From Blautia schinkii DSM 10518 (GTDB lineage Bacteria > Bacillota > Clostridia > Lachnospirales > Lachnospiraceae): a stretch of DNA of 64,000 nt. The translations under genes were made by a program, and so were the position numbers. The stretch is taken from positions 1 through 64,000 of the forward strand of contig JNKJ01000019.1 of NCBI GenBank assembly GCA_000702025.1, read 5' to 3'. The notes beneath the pieces were generated by a model. That model was not told the origin of the DNA. It did not search any database and was given only the letters and a program-made list of their open reading frames with translations. Shown piece after piece: positions 19,115 through 28,449 of the stretch (positions within the stretch are counted from its first letter, which is position 1; the number at the start of each line of letters is the position of its first letter).

Positions 19115-20923
19115 TTATTTGTCATCCAGCTTCAGGACACTCATAAAGGCTTTCTGCGGAATTTCTACGTTGCCCACCTGGCGCATACGCTTCTTGCCTT
19201 CCTTTTGCTTCTCAAGGAGCTTTTTCTTACGTGTGATATCACCGCCGTAGCATTTTGCAAGCACATCCTTGCGCATAGCTTTGACCGTCTCTCTTGCAAT
19301 AATCTTGCTGCCGATGGCTGCCTGGATCGGGATTTCGAAAAGCTGGCGCGGAATCTCCTCTTTCAGCTTCTCACACATTTTACGGCCGCGCTCATAGGCA
19401 GTGTCCGCATGTACAATGAAGGAAAGTGCATCTACCTCTTCCTTGTTTACCAAAATGTCAAGCTTCACAAGCTCACTGCGTTCGTAGCCGCAAAGCTCGT
19501 AATCCAGCGAAGCATAGCCGCGGGAACGGGATTTGAGTGCGTCAAAGAAATCGTAGATAATTTCGTTTAACGGCAGTTTGTATTTTAAAAGCGCACGTGT
19601 TTCTTCCATATATTCCATGCCAAGATACTGGCCGCGGCGCTCCTGGCAAAGATCCATGATCGCGCCGATGAATTCTGTGGTCACCATGATCTCCGCATCC
19701 ACCATTGGCTCCTCCATGAATTCAATCTCAGACGGGTCCGGAAGATTGGTGGGATTGGTAAGGTCGATAACCTCACCGTTCGTTTTGTGCACTTTGTAGA
19801 TAACGCTGGGCGCGGTTGTTACGAGGTCAAGATTGTACTCTCTCTCCAAACGCTCCTGGATGATTTCCAGATGGAGCAGTCCGAGGAAACCGCAGCGGAA
19901 ACCAAAACCAAGTGCCACGGAGGTTTCCGGCTCATAGAACAGAGAAGCGTCGTTAAGCTGCAGCTTCTCCAGCGCATCTCTTAAATCTCCGTATTTCGCT
20001 CCATCAGCAGGGTAAAGGCCGCAGTATACCATGGGATTTACCTTCTTGTATCCGGGCAGGGCTTCGTCACAAGGTCTTGAATCGTCTGTAACTGTATCGC
20101 CGACTCTGGTATCCCGTACATTTTTGATGCTTGCGGTAATATATCCTACTGTCCCGGCGGTAAGCTCGTCGCAGGGAATAAACTGGCCCGCGCCAAAATA
20201 ACCCACCTCGACCACCTCCGTGGTAAAGCCGGTAGCCATCATTCTGATCGGAGTTCCTTTGCTGACCTTTCCGTCGATCAGGCGGCAGAATACGATCACG
20301 CCTTTGTATGGATCGTAAATGGAATCGAAAATCAATGCTTTCAGCGGAGCATCCGGGTCTCCGTGAGGAGCCGGGATTTTATTTACAATCTGTTCCAGCA
20401 CTTCCTCTATATTTATGCCTGTCTTGGCCGAAATCTGCGGGGAATCCTGGGCTTCCAGCCCAATCACATCCTCAATCTCGCTGATTACGCGGTCCGGCTG
20501 GGCGCTGGGCAGATCAATCTTGTTGATCACCGGAAGCACGTCCAGGTCATGATCAAGCGCCAGATAAACATTTGCCAGGGTCTGTGCCTCAATCCCCTGT
20601 GCCGCGTCCACAACAAGGACGGCACCGTCACAGGCCGCCAAGCTTCGTGAAACCTCGTAGTTAAAATCCACGTGTCCGGGGGTGTCGATCAGATTGAAAA
20701 TATACTCTTCGCCGTCCTTTGCCTTGTACACGATACGCACGGCCTGGGACTTGATGGTGATTCCTCTCTCCCGCTCCAGCTCCATGTTGTCTAATACCTG
20801 AGACTGCATCTCACGTTCTGTTAAAAGTCCTGTCTTCTCAATGATTCTGTCTGCCAATGTAGATTTGCCATGATCAATATGGGCTATAATACAGAAATTA
20901 CGAATTTTACTTTGATCTATCAT
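19115..20923 (-). CDS. lepA: Elongation factor 4 (LepA)
   Basis: A 602-residue ribosomal GTPase that acts on stalled or mispositioned ribosomes during elongation or initiation. The G motifs are present: AHIDHGKST (14-22), DTPGHVDF near 77 and NKIDLPSA near 131. The EF4-specific C-terminal domain ends in a basic stretch ([17 protein letters not shown]). Length and domain order match the family. It belongs to the conserved block with spoIIP, gpr and hemW, but an XRE-ImmA-PIN module lies between it and spoIIP. Confidence 0.97.
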   Translation of the reverse strand: MIDQSKIRNFCIIAHIDHGKSTLADRIIEKTGLLTEREMQSQVLDNMELERERGITIKSQAVRIVYKAKDGEEYIFNLIDTPGHVDFNYEVSRSLAACDGAVLVVDAAQGIEAQTLANVYLALDHDLDVLPVINKIDLPSAQPDRVISEIEDVIGLEAQDSPQISAKTGINIEEVLEQIVNKIPAPHGDPDAPLKALIFDSIYDPYKGVIVFCRLIDGKVSKGTPIRMMATGFTTEVVEVGYFGAGQFIPCDELTAGTVGYITASIKNVRDTRVGDTVTDDSRPCDEALPGYKKVNPMVYCGLYPADGAKYGDLRDALEKLQLNDASLFYEPETSVALGFGFRCGFLGLLHLEIIQERLEREYNLDLVTTAPSVIYKVHKTNGEVIDLTNPTNLPDPSEIEFMEEPMVDAEIMVTTEFIGAIMDLCQERRGQYLGMEYMEETRALLKYKLPLNEIIYDFFDALKSRSRGYASLDYELCGYERSELVKLDILVNKEEVDALSFIVHADTAYERGRKMCEKLKEEIPRQLFEIPIQAAIGSKIIARETVKAMRKDVLAKCYGGDITRKKKLLEKQKEGKKRMRQVGNVEIPQKAFMSVLKLDDK

Positions 20924-21125
20924 TTCCAGGAGTTCCTCCTCTTTATCTCTTCTTGCACTTTGCTAATTCTGTATTATAGCATAGGTGGTGCGGATTTGTC
21001 ACCGCTTTTATTGAAGGGTTTTTACGGTCAATAAGGTTTTAGCAGCTTTTTAATATTATGTATTATTATTCTATCAATGGCCAAATCTTATTATCAAATA
21101 TCTCTTTTTTCTTCCCTGCAACCAT

Positions 21126-21635
21126 TCAAAGTGCTTTCGCTACTTTTCTTTGAATATCAATCTCTCCGTTTTTTGCTTTCATGACGATATCTACAATTCT
21201 AATGCAGGTAATATCATCAATTCCTGTATTTAATTGCTTATCAATAATAGGCTGCAGTTCCTTTTCATCGGTAGCAAATATCGGTATCGCCACAGCCTTT
21301 GCATATGCAAGAGAACACATTTCACCCTTATTCTTACCAGGTCTTCTTGGATCCATCATAACCTTAGCCAGATTATTAAACGCTGCATCATAAGTTGCTC
21401 TAGACTGACTGTCTAAACCACTCTCATTAACAAGGATGACTTTATTTTCTGCGATTAGACTCCTTAACTGGCTAACCGCACTTGATGGCATCATGCCCTC
21501 ACTATGGGCATACGTGTGCATATATATCTCACTTGCAACCAAGGGCAATACATCATATAGAAAACTATGCTTATTACTTCCGCCAAGCTTAATGCACAAA
21601 TCAGCATCGATAATCATTTTATCTATCATACTCAT
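21126..21635 (-). CDS. PIN-like domain protein, possible toxin nuclease
   Basis: A ~169-residue protein with PIN-type acidic residues spread along the chain: IIDADLCIKLG near the N-terminus, GEMCSLAYAKA near 105 and ATDEKELQ near 121. PIN domains are metal-dependent RNases and the toxins of VapBC-type systems. The start overlaps the ImmA stop (ATGA); a second ATG two codons in (21629) has better spacing from GGAGG and may be the true start. It is the third gene of an XRE-ImmA-PIN operon. Toxin activity is inferred from fold and context only. Confidence 0.7.
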   Translation of the reverse strand: MSMIDKMIIDADLCIKLGGSNKHSFLYDVLPLVASEIYMHTYAHSEGMMPSSAVSQLRSLIAENKVILVNESGLDSQSRATYDAAFNNLAKVMMDPRRPGKNKGEMCSLAYAKAVAIPIFATDEKELQPIIDKQLNTGIDDITCIRIVDIVMKAKNGEIDIQRKVAKAL

Positions 21636-22447
21636 TCCTCCATGATGCTATCCAACTCATCATCAGACGGAAATTCGTAATTATCTTTATTCACAATTCC
21701 AAGAGCTTCCGGATTTAAATTGCTCATACTCAGCAAATATTCCAATTTCTCATAAGTAATATAACCAGCTTCAAATGCATTAACAGCTAATTCAACTAAA
21801 TTATCCATTATGATACGGTCATCCGTTTTTTGAGAAGAAAGAGAATATCTTTTCCTGTACTTATCTATGGATTCTTCAGTTTCTGCCAGGAATTTTGAAA
21901 GCTCCATATCCGTTATTGCATTAATCTCCCTAAGGCGTTTTGTCATAGTCCTGTACGGAACCGTAAATAAATCTGCAAGCTGCAATATACTTTTAAGAGT
22001 AATTTTTTTAATCATATACATATCAATTTCCTGTTTCAGCAACTGTTCATCTACAAGGAATTCTGCTGCAAATCTATTTGCTTTCTTCTCACTTATATTC
22101 TTATCCTGTTCATTTAATAAATCTGCCGGTAACATATCCGGATTCTGCTCATACCAGATATGATATAATTCATGTGCGGCTGCGAAAACTTGACATTCAA
22201 CAGGAATTGATGAATTAATTGCAACAAAGGGTTTTTCAAGCGCCGAATCATTTTTTGACCCGCTTATTCTTGTAAACCCCCATGGTGCCTCCTTACCGAG
22301 TGGATAGTAAATCACTCTTGCATATAACCCAATAATAGAAAATATCTGGGTTCCAATAATATCGTTCGCCTTTCTGCACAAGCCCAATTTCTCTTTTGCT
22401 CTATTCTTTATTTGTTTTATTTCTATTTCATTTAGCTCTTTAGTCAT
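21632..22447 (-). CDS. ImmA/IrrE-type metallopeptidase
   Basis: A 271-residue protein with the zinc-protease motif HELYH (in AAHELYHIWYEQ, about 118-130) and a second acidic/Asn region typical of IrrE-ImmA. Relatives cleave a partner XRE repressor to switch on mobile-element or stress genes. The start at 22447 overlaps the XRE stop codon (GATGACTAA) and has AGGAGG in range; longer in-frame starts lie inside the XRE gene. The C-terminal half is helical and charged. Cleavage of the neighbouring XRE protein is the natural prediction, but some ImmA relatives in toxin-antitoxin operons act otherwise. Confidence 0.85.
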   Translation of the reverse strand: MTKELNEIEIKQIKNRAKEKLGLCRKANDIIGTQIFSIIGLYARVIYYPLGKEAPWGFTRISGSKNDSALEKPFVAINSSIPVECQVFAAAHELYHIWYEQNPDMLPADLLNEQDKNISEKKANRFAAEFLVDEQLLKQEIDMYMIKKITLKSILQLADLFTVPYRTMTKRLREINAITDMELSKFLAETEESIDKYRKRYSLSSQKTDDRIIMDNLVELAVNAFEAGYITYEKLEYLLSMSNLNPEALGIVNKDNYEFPSDDELDSIMEE

Positions 22448-22784
22448 CCAGCAATTCCTCCAGCATATGAATCTCATCAATGGCGGAGCGTATAAGGTTG
22501 ATTTTTTCGAGTGTCGAGTCATCATGAACTGCCCTCATAAAGCTGAGATTATCAGCAACTATTGGTTCGCTTCTCGCTGTCAGAAGAGAGTCTGTAGTTG
22601 TATCTAGGACCTCTGCAATTTTAGAAAGTTCATTTACATTTATTGCCTTATTTCCTTTTATAATTTTGTTCATGACCTGCTTAGAAATACCTAAAATATC
22701 AGCAAGACCTTGTTGATTTATTCCTTTAGAAACTAATTTTTCCTGTATATTAGCTCCTACCTGGGCAAAATCCATCGCATACAT
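22440..22784 (-). CDS. XRE-family repressor of the ImmA-PIN module
   Basis: A 114-residue protein with an N-terminal helix-turn-helix (about 12-66; QQGLADILGISKQVMNKII) and a C-terminal helical tail (70-114) that could mediate dimerisation or be the ImmA target. AGGAGG lies before the ATG, and a consensus promoter lies 28 bases further upstream. It is the first gene of a three-gene operon with short overlaps, a layout typical of autoregulated repressor-protease or antitoxin-toxin sets. The module interrupts the conserved spoIIP-lepA order. Confidence 0.87.
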   Translation of the reverse strand: MYAMDFAQVGANIQEKLVSKGINQQGLADILGISKQVMNKIIKGNKAINVNELSKIAEVLDTTTDSLLTARSEPIVADNLSFMRAVHDDSTLEKINLIRSAIDEIHMLEELLDD

Positions 22785-22811
22785 ATTTATCCTCCTCCTT
22801 CTTCAATAATC

Positions 22812-22840
22812 ATTATAAAAGCTTCAAATGTAAAAGTCAA
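22812..22840 (-). promoter_or_regulatory. Promoter of the XRE-ImmA-PIN operon
   Basis: On the minus strand TTGACT (22840-22835) and TATAAT (22817-22812) are separated by 17 bases, close to ideal for the vegetative sigma factor. The XRE start codon is about 28 bases downstream of the -10, so the leader is short. Surrounding sequence is AT-rich, unlike flanking genes. Confidence 0.8.
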
Positions 22841-22910
22841 CATTTCATTAATCATTTTCCAGCATCGTTCACGTTTTATTGACCACTATTAAACCTATAT
22901 ATATAAATTA

Positions 22911-22939
22911 CCGGGTGCTGTCACGGTGACAGCACCCGG
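22911..22939 (-). terminator. Hairpin overlapping the spoIIP stop codon
   Basis: A perfect stem (CCGGGTGCTGTCAC and its complement, 22911-22939) spans the stop codon of spoIIP. The following minus-strand sequence is AT-rich but has no long T run. It probably terminates the spoIIP transcript and shields the module downstream. Confidence 0.65.
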
Positions 22940-24468
22940 TTGAGAATATCAGCAAATGGCTCCATGGCATTTTTTACTTCCTGCACTGTATTTGTCTGGG
23001 CTCCAGCCTCCAAAAGCAGCGCCTTTGGCCTCAGGTGCAGGTTATAGCGCAGGCCGGCAAGATAAATACCACGATAAAAATCAGGATAATATTGCGCAGC
23101 CTGGTACTCAAGCTGAAAGGAAAAGGCAAGGTTATCCTGTACATAAGGATTGGGAAGGTACTCCACGGGTCCGTGGCTCACGGTATAACTTAATCCGTTG
23201 TAAAACATAATCTGTGCCGTATCCTTACCGTTGATTTCTGTGACTAAATGGCGGTCCTCCGGTACTCCATCCCGGTGCAGGTCAATGATCACTTCGATCG
23301 TGGGATTTTCCGCTAAAACCTGTTCAATGTACTCCCTTGCATAGTCGTAAGCCTGACTTCTGTCTATTTCTCCGTCTATGATATCAAAGGTTTCTGTAAC
23401 ATGAATCACATTATATCCGTATGTTTCGGTCAGAAGCTCCGTGAGGTAATTTCCCACGCCCACCACCGTGTCCTCCGGCTCGCCTTCTCTGGAGTCGATA
23501 AAAGTCTCCTGGGAATGGCTGTGGTAAATAAGAATCTGCGGGGCCTGGGCATCCTGCTTGATTGTAAGGTCTTCGCCGAGAAAACTGGCGGCATTGAGCT
23601 GGTCCGCGGTCACGGCTGTCGTCGGGTCAACAATAAAAAACTGGCCAAGCAGATAATCATAATTCGCCAGACTCTCCGGAGACAGGTCCACTACAGGATG
23701 AGGCTTGATGGCCGCTGCAGCAGCCTTTATATTATCCGTGATGTCATCTTCAACGGGTTTGTCCTTTTTTTTGCCGTCCTTCGTTTTATCCTTGGATTTC
23801 TCATTTCCTGATACATCACTCTTATTTCTCTTCTCCGCTGACGCATCCGTGTCGGTTTTTGAACCCTGCGATGATGTACCATCTTTAGATTCCTGTCCAT
23901 TTGATGAACCATCTTTGGATTCCTGTCCAGCTGACGTTCTATCTTTGGACTCCAGACCTTCTGATGCTCCGTCTTTAGGCTCCTGTCCAGCTGATGTTCC
24001 ATCTTCGGACTCCAGACCTTCTGACGCTCCATCTTTAGACTTCTGTCCATCTGACGTCCCATCTTCGGACTCCAGACCTACTGATGTTTCATCTTTCGAT
24101 GCATCCTTCTTCTGGGATGCTTCGTTCTCGGTTGCGTCCTTGACTTCCTGGCCTCCGGAAGCAGCTCCGGCGGTACGGTCTGTCACACTGTGTTCTGTTC
24201 CGGACCGGGCCAGAAGCTTTTCATCTTTTATTCCGTTTTCTTCCTGTATCTTGCGGCCGAGATACTGGGCATTTCCGGCTATGATCTTCTCGTAGGTTTC
24301 CGGGTCTTCGCTCTGAGGGATGCTGGTTGCCTTTTTTTCCAGAAAGCAATAGAGCGGCACCTGCCTGTACACATTGCCGCGCAGGAAAAAAGGCCCCGGC
24401 ATCACAGCCAGAACAGCAAAAAAACACAGGCTTAACAACACACAGAATGCCTTCTGGAATTTCGTCAC
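22921..24468 (-). CDS. spoIIP: Stage II sporulation protein P with repeat linker
   Basis: The 515-residue SpoIIP is a membrane-anchored amidase/endopeptidase that, with SpoIID and SpoIIM, removes septal peptidoglycan for engulfment. The start is GTG with AGGTGA upstream. A transmembrane helix covers about 8-28 and the catalytic domain about 300-510, with metal-binding motifs IYHSHSQETF and IIDLHRDGV. Between them residues ~131-200 form about seven 10-residue repeats (types SKDGASEGLE and SEDGTSAGQE), followed by a Lys-rich stretch. The linker is unusually long. gpr lies upstream, as in other spore formers. Confidence 0.94.
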   Translation of the reverse strand: MTKFQKAFCVLLSLCFFAVLAVMPGPFFLRGNVYRQVPLYCFLEKKATSIPQSEDPETYEKIIAGNAQYLGRKIQEENGIKDEKLLARSGTEHSVTDRTAGAASGGQEVKDATENEASQKKDASKDETSVGLESEDGTSDGQKSKDGASEGLESEDGTSAGQEPKDGASEGLESKDRTSAGQESKDGSSNGQESKDGTSSQGSKTDTDASAEKRNKSDVSGNEKSKDKTKDGKKKDKPVEDDITDNIKAAAAAIKPHPVVDLSPESLANYDYLLGQFFIVDPTTAVTADQLNAASFLGEDLTIKQDAQAPQILIYHSHSQETFIDSREGEPEDTVVGVGNYLTELLTETYGYNVIHVTETFDIIDGEIDRSQAYDYAREYIEQVLAENPTIEVIIDLHRDGVPEDRHLVTEINGKDTAQIMFYNGLSYTVSHGPVEYLPNPYVQDNLAFSFQLEYQAAQYYPDFYRGIYLAGLRYNLHLRPKALLLEAGAQTNTVQEVKNAMEPFADILNRVLSP

Positions 24469-24674
24469 GCAATCACCTCTTTAAATTATCCTATGACAGA
24501 GCCGTAAGGATTATACGTGCAGAGTAAGCGTGCCGATTATATATTCGGGCTACATATACAGGCTATTATGCAATTACATGTCTTGGTCATATCCCGGTTA
24601 TTTATGCGGATCACATGTACTGATTACATATCCTGGCATTTGTATACATTACATGTGTTGGTTACAAGAGCGGA

Positions 24675-25583
24675 TTAAACTTCTGAAAACGCGATATTAA
24701 GTCCTTCCGATATGGTAAAGCTCAAATATTTAATCGTTTCATCCACATCCTTCGGCGTCACAAACATGCTGTGAAGGTGGGGAGAAATCATTTCCTCCAA
24801 AAATTCTTTCTGCTCTGACTCATCCAGTGCGTCGAGAAGATGGGCCATAGAGTCGTGCACGATCGTGGCTGCATCTACCACCGTAGGAACTCCGATACCA
24901 ATGACTTTCACCTGCAGATTTTCCTCGGTCAGGCCGATGCGGTGGTTTCCCACACCGGAGCCGGGATTGATGCCCGTATCCGTAATCTGGATAGTCCGGT
25001 TCAGCCTGCGTGTACTGCGTGCTGCCAGTGCATCGATGGCAATCACCACATCCGGCTGTGTCTCAGAAACAACACCCTGGATGATTTCCGATGTCTCCAT
25101 TCCTGTCTGCGCCATAACGCCCGGGATGATTCCGCTGGTGCGGTGCATCTTCTCTTCTCCCATGCCCTTGAGGCCGTACTCGCGGATAATGTGGCGGGTC
25201 ATGCGGAGATTTTCAACCACATGAGGGCCAAGTGAGTCAGCGGTAATCGCCTGGTTTCCAAGTCCCACTACCAGGATAGACTGCTCTCTGTCCAGATCAA
25301 TAAGCTGGCGCAGATGCCTGGCAATCTCCTCTGAAATCTCGCGGTGGTAATCTTCATCCGGCACGGAAAGATTAGGAGCCTCAATGGTAATGTAATTTCC
25401 CTGTGGCCGTCCCATGCTCTTGGCACCGTTTTCAGTCTTAATTTTTACCACTGTCGTGCGCACATCCTTCTCCTCGTCGTAGTCCTCCTTTACCTCTACT
25501 CCACGGATTTCAACATTTTCCTCGGAAAACCGCTCCGTTGTCTCCAATGCCAGGTCCGTTCTGATTTTGTAGTTTCCCAACAT
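24675..25583 (-). CDS. gpr: Germination protease GPR
   Basis: A 302-residue protease that degrades small acid-soluble spore proteins when spores germinate. It is made as a zymogen that self-cleaves near the N-terminus, and the start MLGNYKIRTDLALE is typical of the family. The conserved cores VGLGNQAITADSLGP and AIDALAARSTRRLN are present. The length is somewhat below Bacillus GPR (~370), as is common in Clostridia. It sits between rpsT (divergent) and spoIIP, the conserved order. The 206-base gap to spoIIP holds loose ACATGT/TTGG repeats but no gene. Confidence 0.95.
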   Translation of the reverse strand: MLGNYKIRTDLALETTERFSEENVEIRGVEVKEDYDEEKDVRTTVVKIKTENGAKSMGRPQGNYITIEAPNLSVPDEDYHREISEEIARHLRQLIDLDREQSILVVGLGNQAITADSLGPHVVENLRMTRHIIREYGLKGMGEEKMHRTSGIIPGVMAQTGMETSEIIQGVVSETQPDVVIAIDALAARSTRRLNRTIQITDTGINPGSGVGNHRIGLTEENLQVKVIGIGVPTVVDAATIVHDSMAHLLDALDESEQKEFLEEMISPHLHSMFVTPKDVDETIKYLSFTISEGLNIAFSEV

Positions 25584-25677
25584 GCTTTCTCCCTCCAGCT
25601 TCCTGTTTATTGTCGTATTGTCTCAGACTCGATTCGTTGCTTTCTTTATTTTTTACGCTTTTTTGCGGAAATATGTA

Positions 25678-25706
25678 TTGACATTCTCTGGCAATTATAC
25701 TAAACT
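25678..25706 (+). promoter_or_regulatory. Likely rpsT promoter
   Basis: TTGACA (25678-25683) is followed 17 bases later by TAAACT (25701-25706). The -35 is perfect but the -10 is weak; an alternative TATACT lies slightly earlier with poor spacing. The leader to the rpsT start is about 85 bases. Confidence 0.5.
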
Positions 25707-25792
25707 ATATAAGCATGTTTCATAGAAACGCCCGTGTCTGTTTCTGTGAAGAAAATATTTTCACTATTACCCTGGAATTGGAGGTGTACGAA

Positions 25793-26056
25793 TTGGCAAA
25801 TATCAAATCTGCTAAAAAAAGAATTTTAGTAAACAGAACTAAAGCTGCGAGAAACAAAGCTATCAGATCTGCTGTTAAGACTTCTATCAAGAAGGTTGAA
25901 GCTGCAGTGGAGAACAAGGACAAGGCTGCTGCTCAGGTTGCATTGACAGACGCAATCTCTACCATCAGCAAAGCGACTTCTAAAGGCGTTTACCACAAAA
26001 ACAACTGCGCAAGAAAAGTTTCTCGTTTAACAAAAGCCGTTAACAGCATCGGCTAA
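25793..26056 (+). CDS. rpsT: Ribosomal protein S20
   Basis: An 87-residue small-subunit protein that binds 16S rRNA early in assembly. It is Lys/Ala-rich and helical, with the family pattern [10 protein letters not shown] at the start and [14 protein letters not shown] near the end. I chose the TTG at 25793 because GGAGGTG lies about seven bases upstream and the product then has the normal S20 length; an upstream in-frame ATG would add an unrelated leader. A UUG start on rpsT is also known in E. coli, where it takes part in feedback control. It is the only plus-strand gene in this conserved block. Confidence 0.96.
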   Translation: MANIKSAKKRILVNRTKAARNKAIRSAVKTSIKKVEAAVENKDKAAAQVALTDAISTISKATSKGVYHKNNCARKVSRLTKAVNSIG

Positions 26057-26100
26057 TAGAGAACCATTTCGTTTTTAGTTATAAGCTTATAAGTAAAAAG

Positions 26101-26137
26101 GAAAGACAGTCACAACCGTCAGTGACTGTCTTTTTGT
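26101..26137 (+). terminator. Shared terminator between rpsT and holA
   Basis: AAAGACAGTCA/TGACTGTCTTT closes a ten-base loop and is followed by TTTTTG on the plus strand. On the minus strand the 5' A run also becomes a T run. The hairpin can therefore end both the rpsT and the converging holA transcripts. Confidence 0.9.
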
Positions 26138-27117
26138 TTTGCGGAACTATATTTCACGATTAAAAGCTCCACGCTCAGCACATCCCCGAGGCGGCCTGTT
26201 TTTACAGCCTCCTCTGCGTCTACGAAATCCGCCACTGCTGTCTCCAGCTCCTCAACGGAGTAGGAACGGGCGCAGGCTGCGATATTACGCACCACAAAGG
26301 ACGGCACGCCCAGCCGGGAGGCTATGTCATTCTGTGAAGCCCCCTCCTGGGAAAGTTTTTTTGTGAGAAGAAGCTGTCGGAACTGCTTTGCCAAAAGGAA
26401 AAGAATTCTCATGGGAGGCTCTTTCAGAGTCAAAAGATCGTAATACAGATCCAGGGCTCTTTTCTGGTTTTTCTCCGTAACTGCGCGGACCATGTCGAAA
26501 ATTTTGTTTGTGGTCTGGGTGGTGCACACCTCTTCTATATCCTCTGCAGTTACGACGTCCCGGTCGCCTGTGTAGGTGATTAATTTTTCCAGTTCCATGC
26601 GCAGGTTGCCCATGTCTGTGCCTGTTTTCGTGAGTAGAAGCTCCATGTCACGCTGAGTGATTTTTTTTCCTTCTTTCCCTAAAATGCCGGCGGCCCAGCG
26701 CATGAGAGTTTTTTCATCCTGCTTTGTGAATTCAGCAATGCGGCCGCTGTTTTTGACAGCCTTGTACATGCGGCTTCGTTTATCAACCTCGGTTTCTGCA
26801 AAAATCATGCATATATATTCGGGCAGTTCTTTCATGTAATCTGCCAGCTCATCGCATTTATTCTTGAAAAATCCTGTATCCTCGAGCAAGATCACTCTGC
26901 GGTCCGCGAAAAAGGGCATGGTCTCGCAAAGGTCGATCAGTGCTTTTATGTCGATTCCTTTTCCTTCGTAATGGCCAAAGTTCATGGTGTCGCCGTCAGG
27001 GTTGAGGGCTTTGAGAAGGTTGTGTTTGTACTGCTGTTTCAGATAGGCTTCCTCTCCGTAGAGCAGGTAGGCTTGTTTGAAATTTCCGGTCTTGATGTCT
27101 TCCTGTATACTCTTCAA
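26119..27117 (-). CDS. holA: DNA polymerase III delta subunit
   Basis: The 332-residue clamp-loader subunit that opens the beta sliding clamp. It has the AAA+-like fold of HolA without a working Walker A: the opening LLYGEEAYLKQQ is typical, followed by ETMPFFADRRVILLED and the C-terminal helical collar (LTLKEPPMRILFLLAKQFRQ). The start is TTG with AGGAG about ten bases upstream. It converges on rpsT and shares its terminator. In related genomes holA follows comEC directly; here two repeats and a two-gene cassette intervene. Confidence 0.94.
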   Translation of the reverse strand: MKSIQEDIKTGNFKQAYLLYGEEAYLKQQYKHNLLKALNPDGDTMNFGHYEGKGIDIKALIDLCETMPFFADRRVILLEDTGFFKNKCDELADYMKELPEYICMIFAETEVDKRSRMYKAVKNSGRIAEFTKQDEKTLMRWAAGILGKEGKKITQRDMELLLTKTGTDMGNLRMELEKLITYTGDRDVVTAEDIEEVCTTQTTNKIFDMVRAVTEKNQKRALDLYYDLLTLKEPPMRILFLLAKQFRQLLLTKKLSQEGASQNDIASRLGVPSFVVRNIAACARSYSVEELETAVADFVDAEEAVKTGRLGDVLSVELLIVKYSSAKQKDSH

Positions 27118-27226
27118 AATTGATGCTCCTGTCAGTTATATGGTAATGGGAATACCTGCGTGGGCGGGTATTTGGGGTTTGTATCTTATAACATAACATA
27201 TTTCCGGGATTTTAGGAAGAGGATTT

Positions 27227-27530
27227 AAGGGGGCCCCGGAAAGTGGTTGAACGGCGAGGAGGAGCCTGGGGGCCGGGGGAGATGTGAACCGCGTCAGGCT
27301 GATGCTCGCTTCCCTTCAACTAAATGGTAACTGCGACTAAGCCGCTCACGAAGAGCGTTCGCGGCCAAGTCTCCGTAACCATTGGATTTTCAGGCGCGCT
27401 TCCGCAAATCAGCCTGACGCGGTTCACATCTCCCCCGGCCCCCAGACTCCACCTCACCTTCCTCTACGTTTTCACCCCTGTATAGAGGTTGTGTTTTTCT
27501 CCGGGAGTTTTTTCGAGATGGGGACTTCGT
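27227..27530 (+). repeat. Structured repeat, copy E (left half of pair E/F)
   Basis: Same family, plus orientation. The arms 27253-27302 and 27409-27458 match at 47 of 50 positions. P2 is ATGGT/ACCAT (27324-27328 and 27378-27382), a different pair from other copies. P3 and P4 (ACG/CGT) resemble copies A and C. The outer end TAAGGGGGCCCCGG begins at 27227. The other end includes CTACGTTTTCACCCC, CTCCGGGAG and a T run. It lies about 110 bases upstream of the holA start. Its partner copy F lies 1 kb away on the far side of a small gene cassette. Confidence 0.85.
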
Positions 27531-27624
27531 GTATGGCAACCTTTTCGTTTAGTGGGTTTGTATTTCCACATATACGAAATATAGTGTAGTAAAGAAAAAT
27601 CAGATTCAAAAATGTCCGCCACAC

Positions 27625-27653
27625 TTTACATTTCTGTTTTCTTATGCTATGAT
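27625..27653 (+). promoter_or_regulatory. Promoter of the DUF6442-like/XRE cassette
   Basis: TTTACA (27625-27630), a 17-base spacer and TATGAT (27648-27653). It is followed by an AT-rich leader of about 140 bases, without a gene, before the ribosome-binding site at 27781. Confidence 0.75.
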
Positions 27654-27794
27654 ATACATATAGTTAGATTTCAGCTTAAATTAACTGACTTTTTTTGTTG
27701 GCAATATGATTGTTTTAATGTAGCACAAGAAATCTCTAAATCTTGCATAGACTGGCTTAGTTGGTTTAAAAAATTATTTAAGGAGGAACTTAAT

Positions 27795-28106
27795 ATGGAC
27801 AAAAAAGATATTCTGGCTTATAACAAAGAGCATCCATCTGGAGATGAGAGAGAAGCATTTATAGAATCACGACTTGCCCGTAAAGCAAATATAGGTTTTT
27901 TGCTGACATTATTGCTGATTTTTGGTTTTAAAGTAATAAAGGGCTATGCATATGAAGATTTAGTTGCTATATTCTGGGGATACCTGGGCGTAGTGTATTA
28001 TTACAATTATCAATATTTCCCAAGTAAAAAAACATTCTATTCAGCAATCATCACTATAATCTTATTTATACTCTTTTTAACAATGTACTTTATCAAAACG
28101 TGGTGA
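27795..28106 (+). CDS. Small membrane protein, DUF6442-like
   Basis: A 103-residue protein. A charged N-terminus (MDKKDILAYNKEHPSGDERE, 1-20) is followed by a soluble helix and three membrane segments (about 33-48, 55-70 and 78-98). The N-terminal pattern resembles small membrane proteins that are commonly paired with an XRE regulator in Firmicutes (DUF6442 type); I am fairly, not fully, sure of that family. I chose the ATG at 27795 because AGGAGG lies nine bases upstream. The gene is clearly AT-richer than its neighbours, and the XRE gene follows after four bases. Function unknown. Confidence 0.78.
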   Translation: MDKKDILAYNKEHPSGDEREAFIESRLARKANIGFLLTLLLIFGFKVIKGYAYEDLVAIFWGYLGVVYYYNYQYFPSKKTFYSAIITIILFILFLTMYFIKTW

Positions 28107-28110
28107 GAAC

Positions 28111-28329
28111 ATGAAAGAGCTTAAGTTATACAATAATTTAAAAGCATATAGAAAAAAGAAAAATATTTCTCAAGAAAAGCTTGCTGAACTAATCGGTGTA
28201 ACACGCCAGACAATATCAAGTATAGAAAATCTACAATATTGCCCTAGTGCTAAGTTAGCATTACTTATTGTATATGCTCTTGACGAACAATTTGAGAATG
28301 TATTTTACTTAGACGTACCCAATGACTAA
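28111..28329 (+). CDS. Small XRE-family regulator
   Basis: A 72-residue, single-domain helix-turn-helix protein (about 8-60; SQEKLAELIGVTRQTISSIE), of the short Cro-like kind that usually controls its own operon. Four bases separate it from the membrane-protein gene upstream, so the two are one transcription unit. Base composition is AT-rich like its partner. The pair sits between repeat copies E and F and interrupts the conserved comEC-holA order, so it looks acquired. The 398-base stretch downstream to the comEC stop contains repeat copy F and no gene. Confidence 0.85.
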   Translation: MKELKLYNNLKAYRKKKNISQEKLAELIGVTRQTISSIENLQYCPSAKLALLIVYALDEQFENVFYLDVPND

Positions 28330-28449
28330 GACTGATTTACAATAAAATACAAGTTTGCGATAAGTTATCCTCTACATATTACAATAACTGTCCCAAACAG
28401 ACGAGCCACATCTGTCGGCATCACTTAACCCTTAAGAACAAATCTCTAC

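Noticed and set aside
23705-24295. Long Ser/Pro/Asp-rich plus-strand frame opposite spoIIP
   Set aside because: It is the complement of the 30-bp tandem repeat, which keeps frames open on both strands.
24530-24665. Loose ACATGT/TTGG repeats between gpr and spoIIP as a regulatory array
   Set aside because: Spacing and sequence are too irregular to define a unit by eye.
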